DNA of 64,000 nucleotides from Nocardia altamirensis NBRC 108246 (GCF_001612685.1 NZ_BDAY01000014.1:1-64000), one strand, 5' to 3'. Shown: positions 17,733 to 27,583, numbered from the stretch's first letter. The notes: a model not told the origin generated them from the sequence alone. Made by a program: numbers and translations.

Positions 17733-18725
17733 TCAGCCGGCGCGAAGGGCGTCGAGGATCGCAGGGCGCGCGGTGGCCAGGGCTTGCTGCCAGTAGGGCC
17801 AGGTGTGCGTGCCTTGGACGAAATCGATGCGGGCGGGGATGTCGAAGGCCGCGAGGCGGTCTCGGAGCATCTGGTTGGCGACGGTGGTCATCGCTTCGAG
17901 GCCCATCGCATTGATCGTGTTGCCGACGCCCTGCGGCACATCGAGGGGGCCGGGCACGCCGTTGCCTGTCCAGATGTACATCGGCAGGCCGCGGAGCAGT
18001 TCGGCTTGGACAGTGGCGTCGTTGCGACGCCAGGCCGGTGCGCCTGCCGGTCCCCACATGTCGTCGACGTTGAACCTGCCTTCGTCCCACATCGCGGCCC
18101 GCATCGCTTCGTTCCACATCGGGAACGTCGGATGCACGAATCCCGAGAAGGATCCGGCGAACTTGAACTGATCGCGGTGGTGCGCGGCCAGCGTCAGCGC
18201 GGCGTTGCCGCCCATGGAGGCGCCGACGATGGCGTTGTTGGTCCGCGAAACGCCATAGCCGGCCAGGTAGGCGGGCAGCTCCTTGGTGAGGAAGGTTTCC
18301 CACTTGTAGGTCGACACTTGACCATTGGTGCTGCTCGGTCGATACCAGTCGGTGTAGAAGCTCGAATGGCCACCGACCGGGAACACCAAAGTGACGTTGT
18401 CGCCTGCGAACTGGCGCAGCGCGTCGGTGTCGGTCGTCCACTGACTGTGGTCGGAAGGCGCGCGGAGACCATCGAGGAAGTAGAGCGCGGCGCTGCCGCC
18501 GCGGGCCGCCCACTGCACCTGAACCTTGACGTGCCCCATGCTCGACGGCACCGACAGCACCGCGGAACCGCCTGCCGGCGCACGTAACACCGGCGCCTGC
18601 ATCGGCGCGGAATTGGCCGCCGCCGTGCCGATCCACCACACCACGACAGCTGTGACGACGATGATGCCGAAGCTCTTCAACCAACCGCGGCCCAACAACT
18701 TGCTCTCAGAACGCGTCGCGCCCAT
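17733..18725 (-). CDS. Mycolyltransferase / antigen 85-type esterase
   Basis: Exported alpha/beta-hydrolase of the antigen 85 group, 330 aa. These enzymes transfer mycolic acid between trehalose monomycolates and to arabinogalactan outside the membrane. A signal-anchor helix lies at about residues 18-38. The nucleophile is Ser170 in GASMGG, with the substrate-site pattern LDGLRAP and SSFYTDWY, and the late catalytic His in GTHTWPYWQ. ATG 18725 follows GTAGAGG; the longer frame from 18755 lacks a ribosome site. The gene places the host among mycolic-acid-containing actinobacteria. Its own substrate preference cannot be read from the sequence. Confidence 0.92.
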   Translation of the reverse strand: MGATRSESKLLGRGWLKSFGIIVVTAVVVWWIGTAAANSAPMQAPVLRAPAGGSAVLSVPSSMGHVKVQVQWAARGGSAALYFLDGLRAPSDHSQWTTDTDALRQFAGDNVTLVFPVGGHSSFYTDWYRPSSTNGQVSTYKWETFLTKELPAYLAGYGVSRTNNAIVGASMGGNAALTLAAHHRDQFKFAGSFSGFVHPTFPMWNEAMRAAMWDEGRFNVDDMWGPAGAPAWRRNDATVQAELLRGLPMYIWTGNGVPGPLDVPQGVGNTINAMGLEAMTTVANQMLRDRLAAFDIPARIDFVQGTHTWPYWQQALATARPAILDALRAG

Positions 18726-18980
18726 CCCGCATACCTCTACCCTCGTCCCCGGCAACGTGCCGAGGAGAAACGAATCCGACTGTCACGCAAGCAATATTCT
18801 GCCCGCGCACGCGCACGGTCCCCAGCATAGGGAGGTGGCAACGACGGCCGCCGTCGGGCCCGGCCCCCGATCTTGATTCCGGCTGCGCGGCGCCTGCCGT
18901 ACTGGTACACATGTCCCGTAACGGCAGATACGGTGTCGGGAGTGCGCGGTGGTCTCACCGTGGGGCAACAGAGGTGGGGC

Positions 18981-20027
18981 ATGGACAAGGCCAGTGTGGT
19001 CGCGGCAGTACTCGGATACCCGAACGCGGCGGTGATGAATGCGCAGGAAGGGCCTGCGCGGGCGTATCGGTTGGCGTACGTGCTGGATATCCCGGTGCAC
19101 GGGGCCGAAGGGTTGCTGGTCCTCGATCGGGTGCTCGGCCTGTTCCTCGCCGAGGACGACGTGCCGGCGAGCGACGATGTGCAGGGGCTCAACGACCAAA
19201 CGCATCGGATCGCGGCAAGCGGGGTTCCGGTCGACGAGAAGTACTGCCGCGTTGTCGCCGAGGCGTTCGGGTACGGTGCCGAGACCGACCTCGGAGAGGC
19301 TGTCTACCAGGTGAATTCGCGGGCGGCGCGGTTCCTGTCGAAGTCGGTCATCGTCGCACGCGGCGATACCGACCGGCTCTTCGAGGAGCCGGTCGACGAG
19401 TCGGGCTCCCTGATCGACCAGGTCGATATGCAGCGGCTGGTCGCCATCGAGGTCGCCAAGGGCATCCCGATCGAGGCGGTGCTGGCCACCATCAACGACA
19501 TGCACCACTACGACTTCACCTTCCCCGACGACACCTACATCGACGGAGTCACCCAGACCTGCGCGGGATTGCGGGAACAAGGCCACGTCCTCGTCGCGGT
19601 GGGCATGGCCGATCTCGCCGACGATCCCTCCGGCGCAGGCCTGAACGTGTCGTGGTCGGTCCCGGACGGCGGGCGCGGGATGGAGGTTCGATTCCGGGTT
19701 CGCGGCGACGCGCGCGCAGGTCGTGCCGCACAGGAGTTACGCGACGGTTGGCGTCCGGCGCCGACGCCGACCGCCGGAACCCGAGTCCATGTCGACTCAC
19801 ACCTGTTCGTGCTGCGCGGGCACGCCAACCTCCGCGGCGGTTGCACCGTGCTGCGTGGTGCCTACACCCACCTGGCCTTCGGTGACGCGGTTCTGCTCGA
19901 CGTCGCCGAGCACCCCGGCTACTTCCACAACTGGAACGTCCTGGCAGCCGAACAAGACCGCCTAGCACAGCAATTCGGCATCCAACCGGCACATGCCGAC
20001 CCAGAAGACGCCAGGGCCGTTCGCTGA
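18981..20027 (+). CDS. Hypothetical protein, 348 aa
   Basis: Unrecognised soluble protein. The ATG at 18981 has GAGGTGGGG immediately before it; the frame is open farther upstream to 18873 but shows no support there. No signal peptide or membrane helix is present. The first 100 residues look alpha-helical, and residues 180-320 look mixed alpha/beta with several acidic clusters. The gene stands alone between a divergent mycolyltransferase and a convergent AMP-ligase gene. I cannot assign a family or role. Confidence 0.7.
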   Translation: MDKASVVAAVLGYPNAAVMNAQEGPARAYRLAYVLDIPVHGAEGLLVLDRVLGLFLAEDDVPASDDVQGLNDQTHRIAASGVPVDEKYCRVVAEAFGYGAETDLGEAVYQVNSRAARFLSKSVIVARGDTDRLFEEPVDESGSLIDQVDMQRLVAIEVAKGIPIEAVLATINDMHHYDFTFPDDTYIDGVTQTCAGLREQGHVLVAVGMADLADDPSGAGLNVSWSVPDGGRGMEVRFRVRGDARAGRAAQELRDGWRPAPTPTAGTRVHVDSHLFVLRGHANLRGGCTVLRGAYTHLAFGDAVLLDVAEHPGYFHNWNVLAAEQDRLAQQFGIQPAHADPEDARAVR

Positions 20028-20063
20028 GATTCCCGCCGGTAGCGGCTGATTCGCTGCGCGGTG

Positions 20064-21617
20064 CTACGAATTCACTCCCGGACCGGTGATGCGTTCCGCG
20101 GCAAGACGGCGCAGCGTTACGCGGTCCGGTTTGTCGCTGCCGATGATCGGCATCGCCGACAGGATCAGCACCACTTCCGGAGCGTAGGCAGGTCCCATCT
20201 CAGCGCGGACCCACGCTGCCACCTCATCCTCCGACAGGGACTGACCGGGCTTGGGAATCACTGCGGCGCAGATCTTCTCGTCGCGATCCGTACCGGTCGT
20301 GACGCCGAATACGACGGCCTGCTGCACGGCGCGGTGGCGGTGCAGCACCTTTTCGATCTGCGCGGGGTAAATCGTCTCTCCGACACCGACAATCGTGTCT
20401 TTTGTGCGGCCGACGACACTGAGGTAGCCGTCAGTGTCGAGGAAGCCGAGGTCGCCGGTGCAGAACCAGTCATCCCGCACGGCTGCGGCGGTCAGGTCGG
20501 GGCGTTTGTAGTAGCCGGACATCAATCCTGGTCCGCGGACCCAGATTTCGCCGGTTTCTCCCGTCGGCAATGACTCGTGGTCGACACTGCGGACACTCAC
20601 TTGCACTCCTGGCACCGGCTGGCCGACAGTCGTCAGCAGCTCTGGCCGCTGATGGTCGGCAAGGCTGAGCAGAGTGATCTGGCCGATTTCGTTGGTACCG
20701 TAGCCGGTCATGATGATGGGTCCGAACCTGTTGAGCGCCTGACTGATGCGCTCCGGAGCGGAGGGGCCGCCGGTGACCATGAGCAAACGCAGGCTCGTGG
20801 TGTCGGTGGATTCGAGTGCGGGGTGGTCGAGCAACCGATGCAGCATCGACGGCTGCATCCAGAGGAATTGGATCCGTTCGTGTTCGATCGAGTCCAGGAC
20901 ATGGGTGGGGTCGAACGTGTTTTCTTGATGCAGTACCACCCGGCCGCCCGCCGCGAGCACGACCTCAGCCAGTGTTCCGCCGAGGTGCCCGATCGGCGTG
21001 CACATCAGCTGCGTCATCGCGAAGCGTTGGAGTGTCGCCGGAGAGTATGTGCTTGTGCGGGCGAAGGTGCGCGGAATTCCCTTGGGCACTCCGGTCGTTC
21101 CGCCGGTGAGCGTGATCGATGACAGATCCTCAGGACGCGCCTCGATGGTGATCGGTTCGGCGGATTCGGCAGTGGCCGCAGCCGCGAGGTCGACCGCGTC
21201 GGAGTGCTTGCCCATGGCGAGAACGCGGGTGCCCGGCACCTGCTCGAGTGCCGCCAGCACTCGATCGTCGTCACGACCGGGAGTGAGTACGACCGCGCTG
21301 GGTTCGACATACCGCAGCATCTCCACCAGCAATGCCGGCCCGAGCTCGTCGTACAGCACCCACGTAGTGCAGCCGAGCGCATTGGCCGCGAACTTCAAAG
21401 CGAAGGTATCCGGATCCGCTCCGGTCGCGAGCGCAAGCACATCCCCCCGCCGCAATCCTTGCGCGGCAAGCACACGCGCCATCCTGTTGACCCGCTCGAG
21501 CAGTTCCCCATACGTCCACTCGCCACCCGCATGCGTGATCGCCACCTGCGACGAGTGCCGCGCGCACGCCGCAAGAATGTACCCGATGTTCGTGTCTGCA
21601 TCGGAAGTGGTTGTCAT
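20064..21617 (-). CDS. Adenylate-forming acid-CoA/acyl ligase
   Basis: AMP-binding ligase of 517 aa, belonging to the acyl/aryl-CoA synthetase superfamily. The phosphate-binding motif TGGTTGVPKG, the GYGTNEIG motif, the DWFCTGDLG motif and the hinge GRTKDTI are all present, and the C-terminal domain carries the catalytic-lysine region (IGSDKPDRVTLR). It activates a carboxylic acid as an acyl-AMP and passes it to CoA or a carrier protein. The start at 21617 has AAAGG upstream; the frame continues to 22016 but that part antiparallels the next gene. It is far from the siderophore locus, so a role in aryl activation there is possible but not indicated. Confidence 0.9.
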   Translation of the reverse strand: MTTTSDADTNIGYILAACARHSSQVAITHAGGEWTYGELLERVNRMARVLAAQGLRRGDVLALATGADPDTFALKFAANALGCTTWVLYDELGPALLVEMLRYVEPSAVVLTPGRDDDRVLAALEQVPGTRVLAMGKHSDAVDLAAAATAESAEPITIEARPEDLSSITLTGGTTGVPKGIPRTFARTSTYSPATLQRFAMTQLMCTPIGHLGGTLAEVVLAAGGRVVLHQENTFDPTHVLDSIEHERIQFLWMQPSMLHRLLDHPALESTDTTSLRLLMVTGGPSAPERISQALNRFGPIIMTGYGTNEIGQITLLSLADHQRPELLTTVGQPVPGVQVSVRSVDHESLPTGETGEIWVRGPGLMSGYYKRPDLTAAAVRDDWFCTGDLGFLDTDGYLSVVGRTKDTIVGVGETIYPAQIEKVLHRHRAVQQAVVFGVTTGTDRDEKICAAVIPKPGQSLSEDEVAAWVRAEMGPAYAPEVVLILSAMPIIGSDKPDRVTLRRLAAERITGPGVNS

Positions 21618-21897
21618 CGAACGCCTTTCGATGGACCCGTCCGTCGGCGCAGACCGCACCGACGCACACAAGTGTGCCGCCTTCGACGATAGAACGCGGC
21701 GGTAGCTGATTCGTATCGGTACTTGGTTGATCAGTGCCTGGCCGAGTAACGCTGGGGCGGGAGGCCCACTCTCGGGTGGCCATTTCCGCACCCTGCGGCG
21801 GCTGAGCGCCGCCCCAGGGTGCCTATTGGATCGGTCGCGGTTGCTCGACCATTGGTATATCCAGGCGAAAGCGACCTTCCCGCAGAGAGACCCGTAC

Positions 21898-22425
21898 TTG
21901 ACACACTTCATCAGCCGCGCAGCAGCCGGATTGTTCTTCGGAACGCTGACCGTCGTCGGCAGCATTGCTGTTCCCGCCACAGCCAACGCCGAGCAGGCGG
22001 ACGACGTCGTCACCATTCAGCAAGTTTCCAGCGGTCGCTACCTCGACGCGTGGAACGACGGCACACACGATTACAACGTCGTCACCCGGCCGAAGCAGGG
22101 TGACACGAGCCAGCAGTGGCGCATCGACTGGGATGACAGCGGCACCGGAACCGGCACAGTGCGGCAGGTGAGCAGCAACCGCTACCTGGACGCACACGAG
22201 ATCGAGTCCCTCGACTATCGCGTGGTCACTCGACCCGGCCAGAACAATCCCACGCAGCTTTGGCGCATCCAGTCCATCGGCGGTGGGAAATACACGATCC
22301 AGCAGGCCTCCAGCAACCGCTACCTGGATGCCCACGAGATCGCCGACAAGGACTTCGGCGCGGTAACCCGCCCGGCACAGAACAACCCCACCCAGCAATT
22401 CGTGCTGGTAGTCGTCGGCCACTGA
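21898..22425 (+). CDS. Secreted ricin-B-like beta-trefoil protein
   Basis: Exported lectin-like protein of about 175 aa. After a signal peptide (LTHFISRAAAG to PATANA-EQ), three related repeats of about 40 residues follow, each with the pattern SSxRYLDA, then VVTRP, and ending in QQWRI, QLWRI and QQFVL. These are the QxW-type units of a beta-trefoil, which normally bind sugars; the third has lost its tryptophan. The start is uncertain: TTG 21898 gives a well-formed signal peptide, whereas ATG 21727 would add 57 residues of unconvincing sequence. There is no attached catalytic domain, so it would bind only. Confidence 0.75.
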   Translation: MTHFISRAAAGLFFGTLTVVGSIAVPATANAEQADDVVTIQQVSSGRYLDAWNDGTHDYNVVTRPKQGDTSQQWRIDWDDSGTGTGTVRQVSSNRYLDAHEIESLDYRVVTRPGQNNPTQLWRIQSIGGGKYTIQQASSNRYLDAHEIADKDFGAVTRPAQNNPTQQFVLVVVGH

Positions 22426-22469
22426 TCCGATTCGTCGGAAAACAGCCGACAGGGCGGGTCCGGATACAC

Positions 22470-22502
22470 CGATGCCCCCGGCACAATGTGCCGGGGGCAT
22501 CG
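22470..22502. terminator. Bidirectional terminator, 15-bp perfect stem
   Basis: CGATGCCCCCGGCAC at 22470-22484 pairs with 22488-22502 across a 3-nt loop, between the convergent lectin-like and MFS genes. It lacks a T-run, as is common for actinobacterial terminators. Confidence 0.85.
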
Positions 22503-22517
22503 GGCGTCGAATGGTGT

Positions 22518-23975
22518 TCAGCCCTTGACGAGTTCAGGGGCGTCGGTCAGTTCCTCGACTTCTTCGGGTGATGCCGCCCGGTTGGGAAGCAGCACCGCGC
22601 AGACGATCACGACGAGAGCCAGGGCGGCGGAGACGCCGAAGGCCAGGCGCATGCCGTCCAGGTGGGCGGAGACGGCGTTGGCGCCGTCCTTGACCAGCTG
22701 GGTGCTGCGGGCCGACATGACCGTCACCACCAGGGCGGTGCCGAACGCGGCAGCCACCTGCTGCAGGGTGCCCAGCATGGAGCTGCCGTGCGAGTACAGC
22801 TGGTGCGGCAGCGCGCCGAGGGCCAGCGTGAACACCGGGGTGAAGGCGGCGGCGAGCGACACCATCAGCACGACGTGCAGGGCGATGAGCTGCCAGTACG
22901 GCATGGTCATCGAGATCTGGGTGAAGCCGGCGAGCGCGACGGCGATGCCGATCGAACCGGGGATCACCAGCAGACGTCCGCCGAACTTGTCGAACAGGCG
23001 ACCGACAGTCGGTCCGAGCAGACCCATCGCCAAGCCGCCAGGCATCACGAGCAGGCCGGTGGCCAACGGGCTCAGCCCGCGCAGGTTCTGCAGGTAGAGC
23101 GGCAGCAGGATCATCGAGCCGAGCATCGCCATGAACGCGACCGACATCAGCACCAGGCCCTTGGTGTAGGTGCCTGCCAGCACGACCCGCAGATCCAGCA
23201 GCGGGGTGCCGGTGCGCTGCAGGTGCAGCTGACGGAACACGAACGTGGCAATCAGGGCAACACCCGCGCCGACGATCAGCGCTGGGCCTGCCAGGTTGTC
23301 GGGCTGGAACTTGCTCAGGCCGAACACCAATCCGCCGAATCCGGTCGCGGCCAACGCAACGCTGAGTACGTCGATCGAGCCGGTGGTCGGTTCACCGACG
23401 TTCTTCAGCTGGCGAAGGCCGAGCCAGGTGATGATGCCGGCGATCGGCAGCACCAGCACGAAAAGCCAACGCCAGGAAGCGATCTGCAGGACCAGGCCGG
23501 AAATGACCGGCCCCATCGCAGGCGCCACCGAGATGGCGAGGGTGACGTTGCCCATGACGCGGCCACGGTCGTGCTCGTGCACGACGGTCATCAGCGTGGT
23601 CATCAGCAGCGGCATCATCACCGCGGTGCCGCCTGCCTGAATGATGCGCCCGATCAGCAGCACCGCGAACGACGGCGCGACCGCCGACAGCGCGGTGCCT
23701 GCCAGGAAGACACCCATAGCCGCGGTGTACGCCTGCCTGGTCGACACCCGCTGCAGGAACCAGCCGGTGGTCGGGATGACGGCAGCCATGGTGAGCATGA
23801 ACGCGGTGGACACCCACTGCGCCGCCTGCTCGGTGACCTCGAGGTCTTTCATCAGCCGCGGGATCGCGTTGATCATGATGGTCTCGTTCAGGATCACCAC
23901 GAAGGTCGCGAGCACCAGCACCCGGATGACGGTCGGCGTCCGCCCTCCCGAGGCGGGAGCGGATGGATCGGACAT
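22518..23975 (-). CDS. MFS multidrug exporter, DHA2-like
   Basis: Major-facilitator transporter of 485 aa with about fourteen hydrophobic segments. The first part contains the motif-C-like pattern of antiporters (VAPAMGPVISGLV), and the loop between helices 2 and 3 resembles motif A (GWFLQRVSTRQAY). The EmrB/QacA group uses the proton gradient to expel drugs or metabolites. A clean ribosome site, GGAGG, lies eight bases before ATG 23975. No regulator is adjacent on the same strand; the XRE regulator downstream in the window is divergent, with 700 bp between. Substrate unknown. Confidence 0.93.
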   Translation of the reverse strand: MSDPSAPASGGRTPTVIRVLVLATFVVILNETIMINAIPRLMKDLEVTEQAAQWVSTAFMLTMAAVIPTTGWFLQRVSTRQAYTAAMGVFLAGTALSAVAPSFAVLLIGRIIQAGGTAVMMPLLMTTLMTVVHEHDRGRVMGNVTLAISVAPAMGPVISGLVLQIASWRWLFVLVLPIAGIITWLGLRQLKNVGEPTTGSIDVLSVALAATGFGGLVFGLSKFQPDNLAGPALIVGAGVALIATFVFRQLHLQRTGTPLLDLRVVLAGTYTKGLVLMSVAFMAMLGSMILLPLYLQNLRGLSPLATGLLVMPGGLAMGLLGPTVGRLFDKFGGRLLVIPGSIGIAVALAGFTQISMTMPYWQLIALHVVLMVSLAAAFTPVFTLALGALPHQLYSHGSSMLGTLQQVAAAFGTALVVTVMSARSTQLVKDGANAVSAHLDGMRLAFGVSAALALVVIVCAVLLPNRAASPEEVEELTDAPELVKG

Positions 23976-24678
23976 CGGGGTACCTCCGGAAGGTCAGTGC
24001 TGACAGAAACGGGTGGCCCTACCGGGTCGAGTCCCGCAGCCACAGTGGTTCTGACGGAGTGGGTCGCTCGTACTAATCGGGCGCGGGTCAGTATTCCGTT
24101 CGGCACCGACACAAATCACCCGGTTTTCCCTCCCTCCCACCGGCGTCTCAGGGCAAAACCAACGGTCAGAGCGTTTTATTCCGAACCTGCCCGTCGGATA
24201 GTGAGCCTGGTCACCTGCTCCCGGTGCCGGCAGGACGAGTTGATCTTGCTGTCGGCCGAACGCAGAGCCTGCGGCGCACTGCCCCGCCGGTCCTGGGTAC
24301 CGGACAGTTTCTCGACAGGCGACCAAAAACGCTGACAGCTCCGGCATTTCGGCGAATCCGCCGGTTGTCAACGGCGATTGTGTTTGCCAGACACGGTGGT
24401 TTCGGCTCGATCGACACGCTCCGGCAACCTTCCGCACGGATGTCGGTCGCGACCGTTCGGCGTATCGGCGCACGCTGCGGCACGCGAGGGGCGCGGAGGC
24501 CAGGAGTCGCGGGGGTCCAACACGCGCAACTCGCCGAACAATTGCCGGACGTGATGGCGAAACGCCGATTCGGCGGTTGGCCGCGCGTATTCGAGGGATA
24601 CCATCGGTGGGATGCGGTGTAGTTCGCAAGGCACTTCGTGCTGCCCCGTTGATCTTCGAACGTCGGAGTAGGAAGGTC
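23976..24678. other. Long divergent intergenic region
   Basis: About 700 bp between the divergent MFS and XRE regulator genes. Reading frames exist on both strands but have biased, low-complexity translations and no ribosome sites. I see no gene. The stretch 24090-24200 is less GC-rich and may hold the MFS promoter. Confidence 0.5.
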
Positions 24679-25566
24679 ATGATCCCAGAACCAGTCAGGG
24701 TCGGCGTCGTCGACTCGCATGTTGCTGAGCGTGGCCCCACCGCGTTGCGGATCGCGATCGGCGGCCAACTCCGCAGACTGCGGGAAAAGAGCGGCATTAC
24801 GCGCGAGGACGCCGCGGAGTACATCCGCGGATCGCACGCGAAGATCAGCCGCCTCGAACTCGGACGGCACGCCTTCAAAGAGCGTGACGTCCAGGATCTG
24901 CTGAGCCTCTACGGTGTCACCGAAGCGGAACAGCGGGAATTGTTCTTCGGTCTGGTGCGTAGGGCGAACCAGCCGGGGTGGTGGCATCGCTACAGCGATC
25001 TGCTTCCGCAGTGGTTCGAAACGTATCTCGGCCTGGAAGGCGCCGCACAAACGATCAGAACCTTCGAAGGCCAACTGGTTCCGGGTCTGCTGCAAACCGA
25101 GGACTACACCCGCGCTGTCGTCGCGGTCGGGCACAAGAGTCCCGACTCGGCCCGCCGGGTCGAGCTGCGCAGGAAGCGCCAGGAGATCCTCGACCTGCCG
25201 GGCGGTCCTTCGCTGTGGGCGGTGCTGGACGAGGCCGTGCTGCACCGGACGATCGGCGGCAAGGCGGTGCTGCGTGACCAGATCGAGCACCTGATCGAGA
25301 TGTCGAAGAAGCTGAACGTGACGATCCAGGTGCTGCCGTACCGTGCGGGCGGTCATCCGGCGGCGGGCAGCTCGTTCACGATGCTGCGCTTCACCGAGCG
25401 TGAGCTGCCCGACATCGTCTATCTGGAACAGCTGACCAGTGCGATCTATCTGGATCGCCGGGAAGACATCGCGCTCTATCGCGAGGTGATGGACCAGCTC
25501 GCGGTCCGCGCCGAGCCGCCGCGCGAGTCGCTCGCGTTGATGATCGCCGCCGCCGAATCCCTGTAG
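24679..25566 (+). CDS. XRE-type helix-turn-helix regulator with DUF5753
   Basis: DNA-binding protein of 295 aa. The N-terminal helix-turn-helix is at about residues 28-82 (LRRLREKSGITREDAAEYI, then ISRLELGRH). From about residue 105 the DUF5753 domain follows, with its usual opening WWHRYSDLLPQWFETYLGLE, IRTFEGQLVPGLLQT and ending in the conserved EQLTSAIYLDRREDI. This family is very abundant in Streptomyces and Nocardia and is often paired with a small DUF397 protein; no such partner is present here. ATG 24679 follows GGAAGG. Confidence 0.92.
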   Translation: MIPEPVRVGVVDSHVAERGPTALRIAIGGQLRRLREKSGITREDAAEYIRGSHAKISRLELGRHAFKERDVQDLLSLYGVTEAEQRELFFGLVRRANQPGWWHRYSDLLPQWFETYLGLEGAAQTIRTFEGQLVPGLLQTEDYTRAVVAVGHKSPDSARRVELRRKRQEILDLPGGPSLWAVLDEAVLHRTIGGKAVLRDQIEHLIEMSKKLNVTIQVLPYRAGGHPAAGSSFTMLRFTERELPDIVYLEQLTSAIYLDRREDIALYREVMDQLAVRAEPPRESLALMIAAAESL

Positions 25567-25654
25567 CGTTCGGAATTATCAGAGCTGCTTCACCACTGCG
25601 CCTTTTTCATCGAGAGAATGGCGATGGAGGGCGCCGGACACAAGGGAGTGTGCG

Positions 25655-26575
25655 GTGCGTAGATCCGTCTTATGCGGTGCTGTCCTGATTCTGACCGCGT
25701 TCACGGCGACCACCGGGATGGCAGCGGCTGATGCGCCGGGTGGCCTGACACCGATCGCTACGCCCGATTCAGAGCTCGCCGATAGCGACCTCGTCCCTGC
25801 ACCGCCGGGGGCCAATGATTGGTCGTGCAGGCCGAGCACGGCGCATCCGCGACCCGTCGTTCTTGTTCATGGCACATTTGCGAACCGGTTGAGCGCATGG
25901 CCCGCCATGTCGCCTGCCCTCACCGCGGCGGGATATTGCGTCTATGCGCTCAATTACGGGCGCGGGCTCGGTGACATGATTGCCGGCGTCGGCTCGATGC
26001 CGGTGTCGGCTCAGGAGATTTCGGTGTTCATCGACCGCGTGCGCACGGCGACGGGCGCGCAGCAGGTGGACATCGTCGGCCACTCGCAGGGCGGCGTGCT
26101 CTCGCGCTACTACCTGAAGTACCTCGGTGGGGCGAGCAAGGTGAACACGCTTGTCGGCATCGCCCCTGACAATCACGGCACCACGTGGGGTCTGTTCGAG
26201 CTGCCTGTCTCCCTGTCGGCGGGACCGACGGCGCTGTGCCCGGCGTGTATCCAACAATTGCCTGACTCGGATTTCTTCCGTGAGCTGAACCGGGACGGGG
26301 AAACGTTGCCAGATATCAACTACACGGTGATCGCGACCAGAACCGACGAGTTCGCCACCCCGTACACCACCGGCTTTCTGCCGCCTGGCCCGAACGTAGA
26401 GAACATCACGCTGCAAGACGTTTGCCCCGGCGACGTTTCCGAGCACATGGCGATCACCCTTGATCCGGTCGTGATTCGGATGGTGCTCAACGCGCTGGAT
26501 CCGGCACATCGTGCGCCGATCGTCTGCGGCGGCCCTCGGTTCGGCTCGATCACGGGCGAACAAGGGCCCAGGTAG
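25655..26575 (+). CDS. Secreted lipase/esterase, alpha/beta-hydrolase
   Basis: Exported lipase of the class 2 (LipA-like) type, 306 aa, GTG start. A signal peptide ends at about residue 25 (MAAA-DA). The oxyanion motif is VLVHGTFAN (about residues 70-78), the nucleophile sits in GHSQGG (about residue 146), and the acid and histidine lie in TRTDEF and SEHMAI. Four cysteines in the mature part could make two disulfides. Members hydrolyse triacylglycerols or other esters outside the cell. It is a single gene, followed by about 1 kb without a recognised gene. Confidence 0.9.
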   Translation: MRRSVLCGAVLILTAFTATTGMAAADAPGGLTPIATPDSELADSDLVPAPPGANDWSCRPSTAHPRPVVLVHGTFANRLSAWPAMSPALTAAGYCVYALNYGRGLGDMIAGVGSMPVSAQEISVFIDRVRTATGAQQVDIVGHSQGGVLSRYYLKYLGGASKVNTLVGIAPDNHGTTWGLFELPVSLSAGPTALCPACIQQLPDSDFFRELNRDGETLPDINYTVIATRTDEFATPYTTGFLPPGPNVENITLQDVCPGDVSEHMAITLDPVVIRMVLNALDPAHRAPIVCGGPRFGSITGEQGPR

Positions 26576-27213
26576 ATCGCCCTGACCCGGCGCCGGAATG
26601 GCTGCGCCGACCGTCCTGCGCACTATCCCACACGAATCCGATGCTGTCGGAATTACGACGTTACGTTTGTGTGATTGTTGTAGGCGGCCGAATCGGTGCG
26701 ACCTGCGGCGCTGCGTGATTCGCGATGAGTGGAATACGCTGATGATTTGCAAGGTGGGGTACCCAAGCGCTTGACCGGGTGCGCACCGTAACCACATCAA
26801 TGGCGAAGAGCCGGGTAGGATCGTTGTCAGCGACCGGTTGATGTACCGATTGCACACCATCGAGCACCGTAGGGTTGCGATCGCAATCATGCAGAACGAC
26901 TGGAACTTCCAACGCCCTGACCGGCGGCGGGTCCGCCATCGCCGCTGGTTTCGCTGGCGCGCATTCGAGCCGCCGACGTCAAGTATTCGGCCGTGCGACA
27001 CCGTCTATTAAGAACCCCGGGTAGCTCTGTGATCGCCGAAGGTACGCGAAGGTACCGATCTCGATACTGAATTTTCCGGGAAACTACAGATGAGCGGCGA
27101 AGTTTGCGCTCCGGTAGCAGGTTCTGTGCGGAAGCGACCCCAACCCCATATCGTATAGAGGATCGGCATCGTAGCGTGCGCAAAATGCGGAATCCACCAA
27201 TCTTCTCGGACGG
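26576..27213. other. Non-coding region of lower GC content, left part
   Basis: This is the left part of a 1,008-bp gap between the lipase and the StrR-like regulator. It is visibly AT-richer than the neighbouring genes. Short frames on both strands, including one of about 57 codons near 26841-27010, have no ribosome site or recognisable product. I see no gene that I can defend. Confidence 0.5.
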
Positions 27214-27240
27214 TTGACCTACTGTTCGGATTGTTATAAT
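27214..27240 (+). promoter_or_regulatory. Near-consensus sigma-70-type promoter
   Basis: TTGACC at 27214-27219 and TATAAT at 27235-27240 are separated by 15 bp. A perfect TATAAT is rare in this GC-rich sequence. It would start a transcript about 45 bp before the short cysteine-rich ORF at 27292 and about 340 bp before the StrR-like regulator. The spacing is 2 bp shorter than optimal. Confidence 0.55.
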
Positions 27241-27291
27241 GTCGTCATCGCTATTAAAGGATTTCTCTCCTATTGAACTAGGCGGGTATTG

Positions 27292-27345
27292 ATGACTGTG
27301 AGTATTCGGCGCTGCTCTTGTTGTCAAGTCTGCGATTGCAGCTGA
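27292..27345 (+). CDS. Candidate 17-aa cysteine-rich leader peptide
   Basis: The frame reads MTVSIRRCSCCQVCDCS, with five cysteines among the last ten residues. AGGCGGG lies six bases ahead of the ATG, and a strong promoter lies 52 bp upstream. Short Cys-rich ORFs in mycobacteria act as cysteine-responsive attenuators, and this could be one, or a tiny metal-binding peptide. The downstream gene is not obviously linked to sulfur metabolism. Expression is not shown. Confidence 0.35.
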   Translation: MTVSIRRCSCCQVCDCS

Positions 27346-27583
27346 AACCATCCACTGCTCTACGGTATGGATCGCGCAATCGGTTGAAATTCGAATCAGG
27401 CCATCGGCCGAAAATGATTTCCGCTGTTACCGCGCTGTAAATGCGTGCATGAACAGTGCTTCGGCCCCTGAATGTAATACCTCCTTGCAGTACAATTTCA
27501 TACAGCCGGCACGCTACCCGCGTGATCGCTGCTATTCATGTTCGCTTGATCAAGGTGACATCCTTGTGTGGGGAGTTACGTCG

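Noticed and set aside
22662..24335. 557-codon plus-strand frame over the MFS gene and its upstream region
   Set aside because: The translation is dominated by His, Gln, Arg and Asp, typical of the strand opposite a hydrophobic high-GC membrane-protein gene.
24368..24634. 88-codon minus-strand frame upstream of the XRE regulator
   Set aside because: Considered as a possible partner gene of the DUF5753 regulator, but there is no ribosome site and the second half is Arg/Pro-rich shadow sequence.
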